A program made the translations under genes and the position numbers. A stretch of DNA of 64,000 nt from Marasmius tenuissimus (lineage: Eukaryota; Basidiomycota; Agaricomycetes; Agaricales; Marasmiaceae): positions 3,348,001-3,412,000 of the forward strand of contig JAQOTA010000054.1 in the NCBI GenBank assembly GCA_029532415.1, read 5' to 3'. Shown in pieces: positions 61,406 through 64,000 of the stretch. Below the pieces are notes generated by a model. The model saw only the letters and a program-made list of their open reading frames with translations. It searched no databases and was not told the origin of the DNA. Numbering within the stretch: position 1 is the first letter of the stretch; each line of letters opens with the position of its first letter.

Positions 61406-62598
61406 ATGACCAAATTCCCCGCCCTTCTCGTACTCGGCTTCAGCATGAATCTGGTGCGTATTGTGCTAGAAAACCAAGCATTTGCCTGAAACTCCCTTTA
61501 CTTTCTAGATTGACCGGACGCCGCTAAACGCTCCTCAGGTACTTAGGTTCAACTCGCACATATTACATCTCAATCCAACCTCCCATGCTATCCTTAGGCT
61601 GCTGAAAGTGTCCAAGCTCAAAATCGTATACTCGCATTTGACCAACAATACACGATACCAGTCACTGTCGGTAAGTGTCTTGGATGTAGCCCTCCGCATG
61701 CACTGTGTGTCGCTGAAATCTTTGACCTTCAGATGGAAAAACCTACGATGTCCCAGAAGCGATCACAGTCTCCAACGACATTGCCGGGACTGCACGAAAC
61801 CTTCATCAACTTCGGATCCGGAGATGAGGCATTGGCCGCGTTCAAAGCCAATCTCAGCCTTCTTCCTCCTCTTTTCTCCATCAATGGCGGCACTTCGCTT
61901 CTGGGTCCCGTCGCAAAACTCCATAGTCCTAACATCAGGTATTCCTACTATTCCTATCGAGAGTCCAGATACATGGCGAAGCTCGGGGATTGCGAGAAGT
62001 ATCTCAACCACAGCCTCCTTCTCGAGGGGATCAATCAGTTGCCCACGCCATTCAATAGGGAGGACCAAAGCATCGTGAGGAAGTACAAGGACTTCTTTGC
62101 GAGTTATGGCACACACGTCGTCACGGCCGTAGAATACGGCTCCATCTTCCAATTGGTGAGTCCATCATATAGCTTCTTCTACGATCAAAACCTAGACTCG
62201 GGGGTTCATTACAGCAAGCATGGGGTTCCAATGAGAACCCGGAAGTCAACGAAGCATGGATTGAGGACGTCAAAGCGAATTATGAGGGGCTTCCCAGCGG
62301 AGGGGAGTACGATCCGCGTATCAAGAAGACGGAACAGTACAAAGCATATTGGGATCTGAAGTTCGCTGGTGCAGGCTGCGTAGGAGGAGAACCTCCCTTG
62401 GCACATACCCTCTTGACAGAGCAGACGTACCGGGCCCTCCAGGAATGGGCGAAGACCGGCGCGAAGAACGCCGAGGCCACCATCTTTTCCTTGTCCGAGC
62501 TTTGGAGGTTGATGGAAGATTCCAGCGAGGGTGAAATAGTCAGATACGCTCACGATATCCACGAGGCGTACGAGTGGCTTCTGAACAACGACGACTGA
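61406..62598 (+). pseudogene. MACPF domain protein, paralog 3, apparent frameshift
   Basis: Exons 61406-61453, 61509-61538, 61598-61670, 61733-62155 and 62215-62598. The first three have exactly the lengths seen in paralog 1 (48, 30 and 73 nt). Exon 4 is 423 nt, one base off the phase required by its own downstream donor. By translation the frame switches between about 61770 and 61800, just after the block corresponding to the start of exon 4 in the other copies. Downstream, the MACPF signature (FFASYGTHVVTAVEYGS) and the C-terminal region are intact and open to the stop at 62596-62598. Either the gene is dead, or translation starts within exon 4 in the downstream frame (an ATG is present at 61733), or the extra base is a sequencing error. 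I describe the break only. Confidence 0.65.
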
Positions 62599-64000
62599 CC
62601 GTCATTGTAGTGTTATGTCCCGCTTCGGGTCGCCACATAAGATTTGCGTCAAAATCATGGAATATTTCGTTCGCGATATCGACTGGGATACAGAGCGTGC
62701 AATATAACGAAGTCCGGAGTGTAGAGACCCCTGCGCGAAAAAGAGCCGCACCTAGTCGATGATACTCCGCATATGGCCGTTCCTTGCGCATGAGCCCCGA
62801 GCACCTATCATCATCAGGCTATTGGGGCTCGTCAGAAAGGGCTGTCATGAGGTGTGATGCATGGTTTGCTCGTTGAGCCTCAAGGCTAAGCGCCGTAGAT
62901 CTGAAAGCTGGTACATTGGCAATGATATGAGGTTGGGGAGGTAGCCCATCTCTTCGCTCGTAAGTCTTGTTATTGAATGACCGAGTCCCAACACTTTGGT
63001 AGTCTCGCAAAGCCAGACTACAAAACAACGAGCTCTTTGGTTAAATTTGAGTGTCGCTGTGTAACACTTTGGAGTGTGCCATGTGGCAAGTTCGAAGTAG
63101 TCCTACTGAGTTGGAAATGGCCGAACATCTAGTTGAGCATTTATGCTCTGTTAGGTTCATTGCGAGGCCGTTGATATTCAGGGGAAGGTACTAGGCATTG
63201 ATGCAGATGCGATGGGAACGCGCATGCATGTGCAGCGCACTCAAATTTAAATTGTGCGGCCTGAGAGAATTCGTGGACAACTGACACGTGACGTGATTGT
63301 CTCATGGCCGCCGAGTCCCGACGGCCCGGGCTCGAGCTCCCTGCTTTGACCGTACATAGTTTAGCTTTGACCATCATGAGCTTTCCAACGCGTCGTCTTT
63401 CGATATGTATCGAAACAAAATGTCAAAATGACGATCAGAGCATCGAGAGAACACGACCTGGACTGGATCTTTTACTCCTCGATTTTCATCTAACTCGACT
63501 TCTATACCAAGTCCGAGTCCCGACCTAACAGTCTGAGACCAGGCCGTTACCCTGATGCTCACCACTTATACAACAGAACGGCCTCGAAGACTCTGACGAT
63601 ACCGCTGGGCGAAGATCGCGTGTACAGAACGCTATCTACGTGAGTAGCTCTCTAGTACTTTCTCTGACCTTGTCTTCATCTGTGTCTCGATCTACACCTT
63701 TTTATGGCATAGCTAGCTAGGCTAGAAGATGTGGTCTCACTCTTGAATAGGGCGCTGTCTTCGCAACTCAATACGTCTCATTATCCACGCTATCATATGT
63801 ATGTACCTCCTTTGTTTCTCACCGATTTTCGTCACCGACTAATTCCCAATTGTTTTGGTCGCGGTTTTGTATAAGTATTGGGTGAGGCCATGCGATTCAT
63901 CATCTCCTCCCAATTGAACCTGACTTTACCACGAACCCAGAGGTCATGATTTCTACCAAAGTTACCAAAGACAGACCACAGAAATGGCGCTTTGGCCCGC
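62599..64000. other. Right-end intergenic region
   Basis: No confident gene. Near the right edge a plus-strand open stretch ending at a GTGAGT around 63640 and another around 63751-63800 (GAVFATQYVSLSTLSY) look like possible exons of a gene continuing beyond the window. Evidence is weak. Confidence 0.3.

Overview
This window comes from the nuclear genome of a filamentous basidiomycete, most likely a mushroom-forming agaricomycete. I infer this from the dense gene packing, the many 50-60 nt GT..AG introns with CTNAC-type branch points, and the gene content: a COP9 signalosome subunit, SMC3, a YPD1 phosphotransfer protein, an F-box protein, a STE6-like ABC exporter, a secreted intradiol dioxygenase, a fungal multi-span membrane protein and several MACPF (perforin-fold) paralogs. 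Gene models were built by hand from splice sites and reading-frame continuity. Exon lengths were checked for phase wherever exon coordinates are given.

Layout. 1-2.7 kb holds the 5' part of an unknown gene (minus strand) and a broken copy of acetolactate synthase (plus). 3.0-4.3 kb holds a predicted secreted kinase-like protein with a lysine/alanine/proline repeat tail. 7.6-9.1 kb is a divergent actin-like gene with a 6-nt exon. 9.4-11.0 kb is an F-box protein, 11.3-12.0 kb YPD1, 12.6-14.9 kb a carboxylesterase, 15.3-16.1 kb a mitochondrial ribosomal protein, and 16.3-18.3 kb CSN3, which is divergent from SMC3 (18.5-23.0 kb). 23.6-29.9 kb is a 1878-residue ankyrin protein. 31.9-34.2 kb is acetolactate synthase (ILV2). 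35.0-36.1 kb is a CoA-transferase pseudogene, and 37.7-39.9 kb a frameshifted paralog of the first gene, ending in a bZIP domain. 40.6-42.4 kb is the intact CoA-transferase, 42.9-43.9 kb a 7TM-type membrane protein that may be decayed, and 44.7-45.7 kb the ETF beta subunit. 46.1-47.3 kb is MACPF paralog 1, 49.8-51.3 kb a secreted intradiol dioxygenase, 53.1-57.7 kb a STE6-like ABC transporter, and 59.9-62.6 kb MACPF paralogs 2 and 3.

How it fits together. Core housekeeping genes (SMC3, CSN3, YPD1, ETF beta, ILV2, mitoribosome) are interleaved with accessory genes. The two ends of the accessory stretch share an inverted duplication: the divergent pair ILV2 / unknown-bZIP gene occurs intact or nearly so at 31.9-39.9 kb and again, inverted and partly decayed, at 1-2.7 kb. 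The CoA-transferase pseudogene lies inside the spacer of the larger copy, about 5 kb from its intact source gene. The right end is a MACPF family expansion in which one paralog is intact, one has a doubtful splice site and one carries a frameshift.

The observations I rate highest are the secreted kinase-like protein with a histone-H1-like tail, the inverted duplication with its broken copies, the 6-nt exon of the actin-like gene, twin perfect palindromes at 36.29 kb, and the MACPF cluster. All function assignments rest on motif recognition by eye; no database search was run.
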